Shown one piece after another: positions 55,901-64,000 of a stretch of DNA of 64,000 nt. The notes below the pieces were generated by a model. That model worked only from the letters and a program-made list of their open reading frames with translations. It searched no databases and was not told the origin of the DNA. The translations under genes and the position numbers were made by a program. Every line of letters begins with the position of its first letter. The stretch's first letter is position 1. Origin of the DNA: Temnopleurus reevesii (lineage: Eukaryota > Echinodermata > Echinoidea > Temnopleuroida > Temnopleuridae). The stretch is from contig BQKZ01001517.1 in assembly GCA_036244855.1 (NCBI GenBank), positions 19,462 through 83,461 of the forward strand, given 5' to 3'.

Positions 55901-58900
55901 CCATTGGACGTGTTCTATATCATTCTAGTTTCCTTTATTCTAAAAAATATTGTTTCACGGATTTTAAGTAGAATAGTTGAAATAATAATGTGTATTTTTG
56001 TTGTGGATTCTGTTTGTTTCAGCTGATGAGATCATTGCTAGGTGACTGTACTACTGCATACTCTTCATTTATTCATAATAGTCCACTCATGGAAGACAAA
56101 ATGGGACAATCCTCCTGCCCTTGACTATAAATAGGTCACCATGTACCATGTGTCATATTACTGGACGTGTTTCATATTGGTGGACGGACACGTCCCAGCC
56201 AAAAAGTTCGCCAGTAGACCGGGGCAGGGGCAGACCAGGCCAAACTAATTGCTCTCCTGCTTCCATGATTACCATAACAGATGACACCCTTTATCACCTA
56301 TTCAAGCCATATTTTTCATAAAACACACTCTCTTTCTCTCCTGTCTTTTCATTTTGATTCTCATCTCGCAGATGCGCTGACACAGAATTCACCGAGGCTG
56401 ATCGACGACACGAAAGCTAAGAAGCTGGCGGCCGATCTCAAACGCTGCCCGTACTTTGAAACATGTGCAATGTATGGACTCAACGTAGAAAGAGTCTTCC
56501 AAGATGGTACGTATCAAATTCATATTTCTTTTCCAGGTTGACTAAAAACCATCATACGTCTTGTTTGTTTGTTTGGGGGATTTTTTCAATTGAAGTGTGA
56601 CAGCTGTTCCTTCTAAGATATAAGAAATTTATTCATTATTCTACATATGATATTACATGTTTATATTTGTTCTTTTTTTCCTCTTAAAAGGTCTAAATTT
56701 TTCAGTGTTTGGAAACCTTTACACAAATGAACGTTGTCAATTTCAAAATATGTATGAAAATGTCATCAATGTGTCTAATAGCTCTAGTCCAAAAAAATAA
56801 CAAATTACTCAATTGAGGAAAGACCCTTATTTACAAGACAACTTGATGTCTAAAATCTTTTAAGTAATACTCTGATTTATTAGAACAAAGGTTGAATAAA
56901 CAAAACAGTACAATGAAATGAAAACTTAAAGGGTAGGTCAATCTGTACATACATCATGTACCCAAATAAAATGTATTTAGCATAGATGTACGCAAGCATC
57001 CATGAAAGTGAAGAGAAAGGGGGCTCGCTCTGTTCACATCCATCACGATATCTTTCACGGATCGAGGCTCATTCTATTGCTTAGGGGCATCTCTGAATGG
57101 AGATATCAGTAAATGGGCCTCAATCTTTCCCACACCAGTTAGCATTCATTACCACTACCCACTCTAACCCATATTCCCCTCCCGCATGTCGGTGGCTTCC
57201 ATGCAAGATAGTGGGGTTTATGATGATACCATCCATCTAACAGACTGGAAATGTCATTCTCAAGCACTTTGAACGATAGGTAGAGTTCCCGTTGAGGTCC
57301 GAGGGTGGGATTCACATTAGTTTCCTTTTAGGGAGTGGTGAGGATAGTAGAATAGAAAATGCTGATGTTGATGAAAGCGAAGAAGAAGTACAATTGGCAT
57401 GGTGAATGAATATAAGAGGACATGTCATCACCAAGCTGAAGATGACTTTGTTGATGATTGGTAAACTATCTTCCCAGACAAGTCATTGTTATATTAAAAC
57501 GTGTCGGGCTATAAATGGAGATAATGCTGCAGTATGTTTTTCAGTGTATTTACTACTTTCTCTAAGAAAAACCCTCAATTAACTAAAGAAAAACTTTTCA
57601 AATACTAATACACACCCTTCTCGTTTGAAAGCATGTATTTAGCTTTTGTTTGTAAAAATAAAATTAACGGGAAATGCATCCTTCAGATTGAAGTAAATGA
57701 CTCAATTCATCTGATTAGCTTTACATTCAACTTAAAAATTTCCAGGCACATCTTGTAACTCTGTTACACAAAATGAAGTGGTTTGAAACTGAGTGCATCA
57801 TCAAATCAGTGTTTTTTAAGTCTCTGTCTGTTCTCTGAGCAACCTGGGCCCCTTAACATAAAGGTTTGCGATTAATATCAATCGCAAGGCTATGGCAAAT
57901 CATGTACAAAAGTTTGCAATCAGTCGCAAAATCAAATAGCAATTAATCGCAAACCTTTATGTTACAGGGCCCAGATCAGATTTTAGCTCTTGAGACTCCA
58001 ACATAACGAGAAAACTAATCCATGAAATAGAAATGAAAGTAAAGAGGAGAGAGAGTTATATGATTATGTGTTGATAGGAGAGAGCAGGAATGATAGGGAT
58101 ATAGGATATGCATACAGAATCAAAGATATTGGGGATGCAGGGGGAGAGAGAAAGGTAGAGAATTATCAAGTTCTGGGAAGAAGAATATTCTTTTAACAAT
58201 TCTCCACTGAAATTATTTAAGAGTGTAAAGAATGTTTTGATTTTTGCAAGCCTTAACATTTGCAACTCTGATATATGCACATTAAAACAAAGAAAAAAAT
58301 AATAAATGTTACGAATGATCATGTTAACATGTATGATTCTGATGGAAATATTCCTTGAAGCTTTTTTCAAGCAATATGGAATATTAAAAGAATTCGTAGA
58401 TTTCCATATGATGTTCAGCACTTCAGCATCGGAAATTAAAAGCATTCCTTTTGTTGGTCATATATTTCTCTCTGCTCTGTTTCAGCCGCCCAGTTAATAG
58501 TGGAGAAGAAACACTATCATCCGATGGTCTCCCTCTCCAACTCCAGCAATTCCCTGCCCAGCACACCCCACTCCGTGCGGAGCAATCCCTTTCCCGGTAC
58601 GGCCCCCTTCCCTGGCCCCAACACCCTATCAGCCCCCAGCGCCAACCACTCCAACAGTCAACACCACCATCACCAGCAGCAGCAGCAAGGTACTGGATCC
58701 ATGGGCTCAAGGAAAGGGAGCAGAGACTCCATCAGAGAAGGATCACAAGGCTCCAACCAGGGATCAGATAGAGGTCCACTCCAGCCCAGTCCTAGCAGTA
58801 CACCTAACTTCACAAGAAAGTCAAGAAGGAAATCAAATCTATTCACAGTAAGTCTGGACCTCTGTTACTTCAGATTCTGTTTCCCTAATGCATTTTCAAT

Positions 58901-61900
58901 TGTTGTCAAGGAGGCCCCTGGATGTGAGGCTAAGGATCACCTGGGTTGTGTTTCATAGAGACGTAGGTAGAGGTACAAACGACTCTACTCAAGACTGGTG
59001 ATCCCTTTCCGCACTCAATGATAAGCCAATATATTTAACCTATGAATAGCTGTATGAATCTCCTGCATACTCTGATGAAATTCTTCAGGAAAAAAATGAA
59101 TGGAAAGTTTTTATAGTGAAACAAGTCAATCATCTTTGTTACTGAGATGTCAGGACTACCTTTTGCAAGTGCATGAATGCATTTACATTGATTTGCTCCA
59201 CTGTTTTTAAACAGACAGTTGGCAGTTGTTGTCAAAAACATAACCCAACGGAATATACTTTGTAACAAACACAGTATCAGGAGCAGTGCGAACAGATTGT
59301 GTCCCAGGGATATTGTTTATGGTTATTGATGTGGATTATAATAGATTGACCCTTTATTCTTTTATTCTTCTCCCTCTATCAACCATGCATGAGGACTGTG
59401 ATGGCTCTGGTCATCTGTCTTGGAAGGATTAATAATGCCAAGCCTCTAATCCTATAGGAAACAACTTTCTATTTAATAACCAACAATATTCACCCCTTGG
59501 GTACTACGTCATAGGGGACTTAACTTTATTTATAAGATGAGCCTACTTTCAAGTGGGTGCATGATCATGAATTCAATTTCTCAAGATTGCTAGGTAGTAA
59601 CAGGAGACTATGTATTTCCCCTATCAAGGATACTGTAAGAAAAGAAATTGATCCATTGCACTTGGAAATCTAAAGAATATGATTTCCTAAATGTCAAAAT
59701 AAAGAATTGTAGAATATTTTAAACAACATCTTCTAGATACACCATTATGTATTCTTTGATATTCAAAATATAACACAACACTGAGGGAATTTTTTTTAAG
59801 TAAAATGAAAAGATAGGAAATTTTAGAGAAGAAGATACAGTACCCATGACAATGATATAAGCTGCCAGTGCATGAAAATGAACGAGACTCTGCTAGGACA
59901 AGCAGACAGATGCCCATAAATCTATCCCATTCATCTCATGTCTGGGGTGGCAACATGATATTATGAAAGTATCCACATTCCTGTAAGGAATATCAAAATC
60001 TTGATTCCTGATGAAATATAGAATTCTTGACACCCTGTGAAAGCATTGAAAATCAAAAATGTCCCTTTTGATTAGGAAGAGTTGTCGGTCAGCTGGGGTA
60101 GTGAAACTCACTATTTTAGTAGAAAAGGGGTAATAGATTGCTGGAGAGTTATTATTTTTATCCTTTTACTCACTAACAAAGTACACAGTGCAAGAAGTAG
60201 ACCGACTGTCTGTGTTTAATTCAGAATTAATTTCATATTAATGCTGATCATATTTTTGCATCAGAGTCATACTTTATTGGTCTTCTACACTTCATTCTCG
60301 TTTAAGCTCCCTGTCTCTATGCAACAAGATTTTATGCGCAAGTTATGGAGAAATAAAGTGTTAATGACCATTTTATTGCAGTAAATAGCAATTTTATTGA
60401 AAGTGTAAACTCCATTCTTACTGGCTGATTGCCATGATCAAGTATTTCTCATCAAATATAATTTCATTCTTTCTTCATTGTCTCCTTAATGACTCACTGT
60501 AATACACGTCCCAAGTATATTTGCCAAATGTAATTGTGCCAATATCATTATCAACTGCTCCATCTCATTTTACATGAAGATTCTCTCTTTCTTAGCATTT
60601 TCCCTCCTTTGATCTTTTTTGGCTCGTCTTCACTTTGAAATTTCCGTGCTTGTCTTCCCGACAGACGGATCATTTCACCTGCCCTACATAAAAGAACTGT
60701 GCCCATTTCTTAGACTCCCCATCATTCTGGCTACCGAAATTCAATACCGCAGACATTCGGTTTTCTAACCACGCTTCTTCACAGTAATGCAAGCATCATA
60801 GTGTATGATGTATGAATTCAAATGAGAGAGCTGGTACTTTCTTATGGTCCAGGGTTTTTTTTCGAGGTGCAATACATATATCTTTTCTCCTTTGTAATCC
60901 TTTCCCATTGTATGTACACATCATAATTCTACTCCAGTAATCAGATTTGTTTGTATAAATTCATCATTACCAGATTGGATCTTATCCCCAAGGTAGTTGA
61001 GAGGAAGCATAGACATTTCTTTCTTGTTTTTCGGTCAAGAAAATAAAATTATATGCCTGTTCTCACAAATCACTATTGAATGTTAGATACTTCCTCTTTT
61101 TTTAAATGGAGTTATGTTTTGAGTAATGAATAGATTATTAAATAATACATTATTTCTTGACCTTTAGCCTACATGGGTCAGTTGTGAAATTAAAACGTAT
61201 TGTATTTAAGTCATCTCTACTTGGTCTAAAATGTTTCCCCATCATATGCAATTGTAATGTGCATGAATGTTGTGTATTATTATGAATTTGGAGTAGTCCA
61301 AAGATTTAGTAAATATGTTTGATTGTTTTATGCAGAATTTTGTTCTGATGTCAATAGATGGCAAAACATCAGCGAGTTCATCTCCCAGTGTTTCTGTCTA
61401 TGTAGCAGTGAGTGGCATGCTAGAATGCATTGATCCAATTTGCATCTTGCATGTCCTTCGATCATGATTTGTCTAAATAAGTTTTTCAGAGCTATCATTA
61501 GGGAGCATAGGAAATGAATCAGTGAGACCTTCTTTTTCATGTTTATCATTCATTATTTATCAAAAAAAAGGGGATTTCCGTACATTTGCATGCATTAGTT
61601 CAAGGCCCAAAATGATAATTGAAATACAAGCTGCATAGTAGTTTTTCAATGTTTCTTTGGCTTTTTGTTCCCTTTAAGATATTTAGGCATTAACTTTCAC
61701 ATAAAATGTGTTGCCAAACTTAAAAAAAAGAATAATTATTTTTAAATTACATTTTTGGGGGGCCTTTTCATGACACATGTGTGCGGTCATTGAATCATAT
61801 TATGAACACTTTGGCAATTACTTAAAAACTAGTGTGAATGCGCATTACATAGGGAGAAAATTACATTAATACGACCATCCAATTTAATCAAGCAGATGAC

Positions 61901-63458
61901 ATTTATTTATAGGTTTGGAGAAAGGTAAAATGGAAATGTTTCTTAAGATATAGATTAAGATGCTACAGATTCAGATGTCTACCTGAACCAAACACTTCTG
62001 CCGAATACCCATCTATCGGTTCCACTCAGTTTCCAATCAGCTCAGTATCAGCCCACTGATTGGCAAGCAATGCCATTCCACTTTGCGTTCATTGCTCCAT
62101 CTGACGTGGGCAGTGTGTGAATAGTTAAATAGATTACAGTCCCAGGCTCAGAGGTGAAGGGGCTAATGGAAGGGAGAAAAATAGTTTGAAAGGGGTAAAA
62201 TCAATACCACACATCATGAGAAAGATGAACTTGTGAACTTGACTGTGAACCTCTCGACTCTAAACATTGGCTTGTTCGGGAATTTTGCATGGGTATTGAT
62301 GAATTATCATTTTATGAAAATTTGTTTGACTTGAAAATATAGAGAGAATTTCATAAGATACCATTTTTTACAATAAAAATGTTGCATTTCATATGATTTA
62401 GCATGTGAATCAATCCCTGCACCAGTTGTCATGTCAATTGCATGCATCTTTATGTTATCTTGAGAATGTTGTTATATCTTATTATTGTATCCCATGTTGA
62501 CTTTTAATGTATCAATTGATTTATGTATCATGATTTATTTAGAACTTTGTGATTGATTTTTGTTTGATTGTATTTTTATTTGATTGGAAATGAAAATAAA
62601 CTAAACTGAAACTGAAGAGAGAACCGAAATAAAACCTTTTTCAACTTGTTCGTGATGGAAGCTAATCAGACAGTGGGTGTGCGTCTACATTGTATCTCTA
62701 GTACAGTTTAAATTCATGCAACCCATTTTACCACCACTGTAGTAAGACTACATCCAGGCAAGGGGGAAGGGAGACAGGTGTTTTTACAGAAGGGAATTTA
62801 TCTGCTAAACATTGCACAGAGAGACTCAACAAATTGTTTCTTTTTTTTCCCCATGTGAAATGACACGTTAGATGTGGGTCACCAACGCAGATGGAATCGA
62901 TAGTGTCAAAAGACCAAATGCTGAACTGGATATAGTTGCCTGCTCCATGTTTGCTCTATAATTTGATCTACTTTTTATGCATCATGTGCATTTTAGGTTT
63001 GAAATCTTCTAGCACAGTCTCTAATCTTATTTATTGTCTCTCAGGGGAGATAGAATGTCTTCTTTTTCTTATTCAATACAGAAACGAATGTGCACTCCAG
63101 TTCCAAATCCATCAAATCAAATTTCAGTGTCTGCATGAAATCTAGGACATTCCCTGCAGATATTTCTTCTAATTCTTTGCAATTTACATGTATGTGATCA
63201 GCTTTCTTATTTTTCTTCTATTTTTGTTGGAATGTTATATTTGTTTTAATAACCTATTTTGTAAACCTGCAGATGTACTGACATAGGTATATCAATTTGT
63301 TGATACACTATTAATGTTTTTTTTTATATGTCTCATTTTCTCAGCCTAACAAAGGGAAACCTCAGAATCCAGAAGCAAAGAATGGTGGTGCTGGTGATAG
63401 CAGCTCGCTACCAAACCATAGAGGTATCGGAAGTGGAAGGAGTATTCCTGTCAAGCAG
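31753..63458 (+). CDS. AGAP: AGAP (centaurin-gamma) Arf-GAP gene, 5' eight exons (3' part outside window)
   Basis: Eight exons join in one frame into 402 residues. Seen: a Ser/Arg-rich N-terminus (1-63), a microexon peptide (64-73), the family signature NSQEWTLSR (78-86), then a Ras-like GLD with P-loop GSLTSGKS (97-104), DEGG (143-146), GTQD (196-199) and ETCA (228-231). A Ser/Pro/His/Gln linker follows (about 250-350), then RRKSNLFT and [11 protein letters not shown], which in this family lead into the split PH domain. Known: AGAP proteins are GTPase-activating proteins for Arf GTPases on endosomal and Golgi membranes; paralogues engage AP-1 or AP-3 adaptors, and the GLD binds nucleotide. 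Every junction is GT-AG and phases agree (1-1, 1-1, 0-0, 1-1, 1-1, 1-1, 0-0). Missing: the rest of the PH, the Arf-GAP zinc finger and the ankyrin repeats, all expected downstream. Which vertebrate paralogue (1, 2 or 3) is closest cannot be settled; the GLD reads most like AGAP1/AGAP3. Confidence 0.95.
31943..34114 (+). other. AGAP: AGAP intron 1
   Basis: Runs from GTAAGG to the acceptor ending tttgtacag. It is AT-rich, with no further exon or clear repeat recognised. Confidence 0.65.
34115..34144 (+). CDS. AGAP: AGAP exon 2: 30-nt microexon
   Basis: A pyrimidine-rich acceptor (tttttcctttgtacag) ends at 34114. It is followed by 30 coding bases and then GTAACC at 34145, a weak but usable donor. 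Entered in phase 1 from exon 1, it reads [10 protein letters not shown] and leaves in phase 1, so codon 74 becomes Asp with exon 3. The joined text [24 protein letters not shown] has no stop and looks like a natural linker before the GLD. Because the exon is symmetric, skipping it would also keep the frame. Confidence is limited by its small size and the weak donor. Confidence 0.7.
38430..38560 (+). repeat. Dispersed repeat family B, copy 1
   Basis: Shares 'gggcatt.taatgagtgaaaat', 'agca.attcat' and 'atgtcagcaaaaat'-like blocks, in the same order and spacing, with about 43375-43505. Boundaries are approximate. Confidence 0.55.
39756..40454 (+). repeat. 234-bp direct duplication, 465 bp apart
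   Basis: 39756-39989 and 40221-40454 align without gaps at a constant 465-bp offset. I count three mismatches: 'attgatacc'/'attaatacc', 'caattgatg'/'caattaatg' and 'tcacatttt'/'tcacctttt'. The spacer (39990-40220) is unrelated and looks partly retroelement-derived. High identity points to a recent duplication or to merged haplotypes in the assembly. Confidence 0.95.
43375..43505 (+). repeat. Dispersed repeat family B, copy 2
   Basis: Counterpart of 38430-38560 in the same orientation and the same intron. It is diverged, with both substitutions and short indels. Confidence 0.55.
43690..44000 (+). repeat. Possible SINE-like segment
   Basis: It begins with 'ggtttaagggttcaatcgctgg', which has a B-box-like word, and continues with text reminiscent of SINE bodies ending near 'ttgttgttattctgaat'. 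This is weak resemblance only. A 99-codon minus-strand open frame across it shows no domain. Confidence 0.2.
46055..46229. mobile_element. Harbinger-like MITE, copy 2 (175 bp, TSD TTA)
   Basis: Same family as 21422-21598 in the opposite orientation, with TIR GGGGTGTTGCTCA, an internal 'gattttgattggcg' and 'gatcaactgcaacttgcgat'. Target duplication TTA is seen at 46052-46054 and 46230-46232. It lies inside AGAP intron 2, about 1.5 kb upstream of exon 3. An open frame of 109 codons running through it is not a gene. Confidence 0.85.
47780..47838 (+). CDS. AGAP: AGAP exon 3: conserved NSQEWTLSR segment
   Basis: Fifty-nine bases between acceptor ttttcattctgcag and donor GTAAGT. With the G carried over from the previous exon it encodes D, then [19 protein letters not shown] (residues 74-93). 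This is the near-invariant segment immediately before the GTPase-like core in the AGAP family. It enters in phase 1 and leaves in phase 0. It sits after a 13.6-kb intron and would be missed by a length-based ORF search. A TAA visible within it lies in another frame; the coding frame is fixed by both neighbours. Confidence 0.95.
47839..49470 (+). other. AGAP: AGAP intron 3
   Basis: Runs from GTAAGT to tttttcctgtag. No repeats or exons are recognised beyond AT-rich and T-rich tracts. Confidence 0.9.
49471..49558 (+). CDS. AGAP: AGAP exon 4: P-loop of the GTPase-like domain
   Basis: Bounded by tttttcctgtag and GTACAT. Encodes residues 94-122, beginning [20 protein letters not shown]. This holds the G1/P-loop, with Lys103 and Ser104 as the phosphate and Mg2+ ligands expected in Ras-like folds, followed by the [10 protein letters not shown] switch-I-like stretch. 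The next codon is split one base into the exon. This block is among the most conserved parts of AGAP proteins and is the clearest single identifier of the gene here. Confidence 0.97.
49559..50234 (+). other. AGAP: AGAP intron 4, with poly-G tract and dispersed repeat
   Basis: Runs from GTACAT to cattacag. It contains a T-run followed by 21 consecutive G at 49736-49756. From about 49915 to 50060, text such as 'tgataacttgaaaccgttga' and 'gaggtctaaggtcaaag' resembles a repeat widespread in marine invertebrates. Confidence 0.85.
50235..50462 (+). CDS. AGAP: AGAP exon 5: central GTPase-like domain
   Basis: Acceptor cattacag, donor GTAGGA. Encodes residues 123-198 with [26 protein letters not shown] and [17 protein letters not shown], ending in LVGTQ. 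The DEGG (143-146) is the AGAP version of the G3 DxxG motif, where classical Ras has [14 protein letters not shown] is the buried strand before the G4 region. GTQ plus the Asp from exon 6 replaces the NKxD base-specificity motif, which is normal for this family and suggests nucleotide selectivity differs from Ras. Confidence 0.97.
50463..56371 (+). other. AGAP: AGAP intron 5 (5.9 kb)
   Basis: Runs from GTAGGA to tctcgcag. A C-rich block with 13 consecutive C (54971-54983) sits in a probable retroelement remnant at about 54660-55250. A GC-richer patch at 56160-56290 has an open frame but no usable splice pair. Confidence 0.85.
56372..56506 (+). CDS. AGAP: AGAP exon 6: end of the GTPase-like domain
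   Basis: Acceptor tctcatctcgcag, donor GTACGT. Completes Asp199 of GTQD and encodes through residue 243 ([12 protein letters not shown], then [20 protein letters not shown]). ETCA (228-231) is the G5 equivalent of Ras ETSA. The peptide NVERVFQD is the conserved final helix. It enters and leaves in phase 1. GC content is visibly higher than in the surrounding intron. Confidence 0.97.
56507..58485 (+). other. AGAP: AGAP intron 6
   Basis: Runs from GTACGT to ctctgtttcag. It carries the hairpin MITE at 57845-57973; a purine-rich stretch follows at about 58020-58170. Confidence 0.9.
57845..57973. mobile_element. Hairpin MITE (129 bp, 32-bp inverted arms)
   Basis: The arm at 57845-57876 (TGGGCCCCTTAACATAAAGG and on to GCGATTAAT) is the reverse complement of 57942-57973 with two mismatches. 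The interior carries further 'aatcgcaa' and 'cagtcgcaa' words. No clear target duplication is visible. It is non-coding. Confidence 0.75.
58486..58847 (+). CDS. AGAP: AGAP exon 7: low-complexity linker between GLD and PH
   Basis: Acceptor ctctgctctgtttcag, donor GTAAGT. Encodes residues 244-364. It opens with AAQLIVEKK, the end of the GLD helix, and then a Ser/Asn/Pro-rich disordered linker. HHHH (303-306) and QQQQQ (307-311) come from a CAY/CAG run at 58662-58688. After this come Gly/Ser/Arg-rich sequence and RRKSNLFT, a motif shared with vertebrate AGAPs. The middle of the exon is poorly conserved in the family while its ends are conserved, so the borders are secure. Confidence 0.95.
58662..58688 (+). 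repeat. AGAP: Coding CAY/CAG microsatellite (His4-Gln5)
   Basis: CAC CAC CAT CAC followed by CAG CAG CAG CAG CAA inside AGAP exon 7. It is likely length-variable between individuals because the CAG run is pure. Confidence 0.9.
58848..63344 (+). other. AGAP: AGAP intron 7 (4.5 kb)
   Basis: Runs from GTAAGT to ttttctcag. It is AT-rich; the only element recognised is the LINE-like tail at about 62400-62605. Confidence 0.9.
62400..62605 (+). mobile_element. LINE-like 3' tail
   Basis: A T-rich 3'-UTR-like stretch ends in 'ggaaatgaaaataaactaaa' and then 'ctgaaactgaa', a short-repeat tail of the type left by CR1/L2-like LINEs in the plus orientation. No reverse-transcriptase peptide is visible, so this is tentative. 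Confidence 0.4.
63345..63458 (+). CDS. AGAP: AGAP exon 8: lead-in to the PH domain
   Basis: A pyrimidine-rich acceptor ends tctcattttctcag; the donor is GTAAAC. A 38-codon exon, phase 0 on both sides, encoding [15 protein letters not shown] and ending [11 protein letters not shown] (residues 365-402). In vertebrate AGAPs the matching text IGSGRAIPIKQ is directly followed by the first half of the split PH domain, so the next exon beyond this window should start that domain. Symmetric phase makes exon skipping frame-neutral. Confidence 0.95.
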
Positions 63459-63510
63459 GTAAACATTTTCTTATCCTTTCATTGTCACTTTTGAAAAGGA
63501 GTTTCAAATG

Positions 63511-63541
63511 GTGTAGATTACAGTGTAGATTACAGTGTAGA
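63511..63541. repeat. 12-bp tandem repeat (gtgtagattaca)
   Basis: Two complete units and a partial third, just inside AGAP intron 8. Confidence 0.9.
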
Positions 63542-63718
63542 AATACCTGATGATTAGTTACCATGGAAATTAGGGAAATTGTGTCACTTTGTCAGGATTA
63601 TGATTCCATGTAGATGATTGATGATATGACCACATTAAACAAAAGGTGCAAGTACCGAAAATGTGAAGATCCGTTGAAACGCATGACAAATCAGTGTTCG
63701 TTTAAATGGAATATTTTC

Positions 63719-63818
63719 AATTGAATAATTCTTGCCTTATCCCAACATGAATAAACACTGATTGACAGTGCTTTACCGAGAAGCTGAGATGTTGGGATAA
63801 GGCAAGAATTATTCAATT
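63719..63818. repeat. Perfect 30-bp inverted repeat with 40-base loop
   Basis: 63719-63748 (aattgaataattcttgcctt and on) is the exact reverse complement of 63789-63818. The loop contains a smaller CACTG/CAGTG hairpin. Transcribed in intron 8, it would form a strong stem. It could be a young MITE, a miRNA-like hairpin or an inverted duplication; no target duplication is evident. Confidence 0.95.
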
Positions 63819-63907
63819 ATTTATCTTCCCAACACAAAAAATCATTCAATTGATATTTACGCAGTACCTGCTGCTATAACACGAATCGAGCCCGCCACTT
63901 CCATCGG

Positions 63908-64000
63908 CTCTCGGTGGTCTAGTGGTAAGACGCCTGTCTAGTCATCGGGAGATCGTGGGTTCGATTCCTACCCGAGAATGTCTGAGATTTTTTTCTCAGC
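63908..64000 (+). mobile_element. tRNA-headed SINE, right side cut by window edge
   Basis: It carries a polymerase III A box TGGTCTAGTGG (63915-63925) and a B box GGTTCGATTCC (63958-63968). It folds roughly as a tRNA: D stem GTCT/AGAC, T stem GTGGG/CCTAC and acceptor CTCGG/CCGAG. The anticodon stem has a T-T mismatch and the loop has C at position 37, so it is unlikely to be a working tRNA. Sequence continues past the tRNA part into a T-run within CTGAGA/TCTCAG, as in SINE bodies. Confidence 0.65.

Noticed and set aside
56121..56321. GC-richer open frame in intron 5, a possible extra AGAP exon
   Set aside because: No acceptor and donor pair gives a phase-compatible insertion; GLD homology is continuous from exon 5 to exon 6 without it.
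58056..58445. 129-codon minus-strand open frame before exon 7
   Set aside because: It covers intron 6 sequence and a purine-rich tract; the composition is biased and no family is recognised.
63911..63976. Functional tRNA gene
   Set aside because: Mismatch in the anticodon stem, a non-purine at position 37, an unpaired first acceptor base, and continuation into a SINE-like body.

Overview
The window looks like a single-gene stretch of a metazoan nuclear genome. It is AT-rich, almost all of it is intronic or intergenic, exons are short and far apart with GT-AG borders, and decayed transposons are scattered throughout. I favour an invertebrate deuterostome, probably an echinoderm such as a sea urchin. 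The reasons are frequent TACATGTA-type palindromes and 'taggcct' words, hairpin MITEs, a tRNA-headed SINE, and an AGAP protein close to the vertebrate family but with a different N-terminus. The lineage call is an inference; the gene call is firm.

The only gene I can support is the 5' part of a plus-strand AGAP (centaurin-gamma) gene: Arf-GAP with GTPase-like, PH and ankyrin domains. Eight exons join in one frame: 31753-31942, 34115-34144 (a 30-nt microexon), 47780-47838, 49471-49558, 50235-50462, 56372-56506, 58486-58847 and 63345-63458. They encode 402 residues: a Ser/Arg-rich N-terminus, the complete GTP-binding-protein-like domain (GLD), a low-complexity His/Gln/Ser linker and the lead-in to the split PH domain. 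The rest of the PH, the Arf-GAP zinc finger and the ankyrin repeats must lie beyond position 64000.

Region by region: 1-31752 holds no recognisable coding exon. It contains a large palindromic repeat (1-509), a minus-strand LINE 3' end (2303-3120), three copies of one dispersed repeat (1134, 4126 and 21741), a Harbinger-like MITE (21422-21598), a second MITE (23481-23637) and a strong AG|GTAAGT ratchet-like splice site (14717/14718). 31753-63458 is the exon-bearing part. Its introns hold a near-identical 234-bp duplication (39756 and 40221), a second Harbinger-like MITE (46055-46229), a poly-G tract (49736-49756), a hairpin MITE (57845-57973) and a LINE-like tail (about 62400-62605). 63459-64000 is the start of intron 8, with a perfect 30-bp inverted repeat and a tRNA-headed SINE cut by the window edge.

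I found no prokaryotic, viral or CRISPR-like system. The most interesting items are the phase-preserving microexon, the unusual first exon with an internal basic/serine repeat, the candidate recursive splice site, and the paired MITEs with clear 3-bp target duplications.
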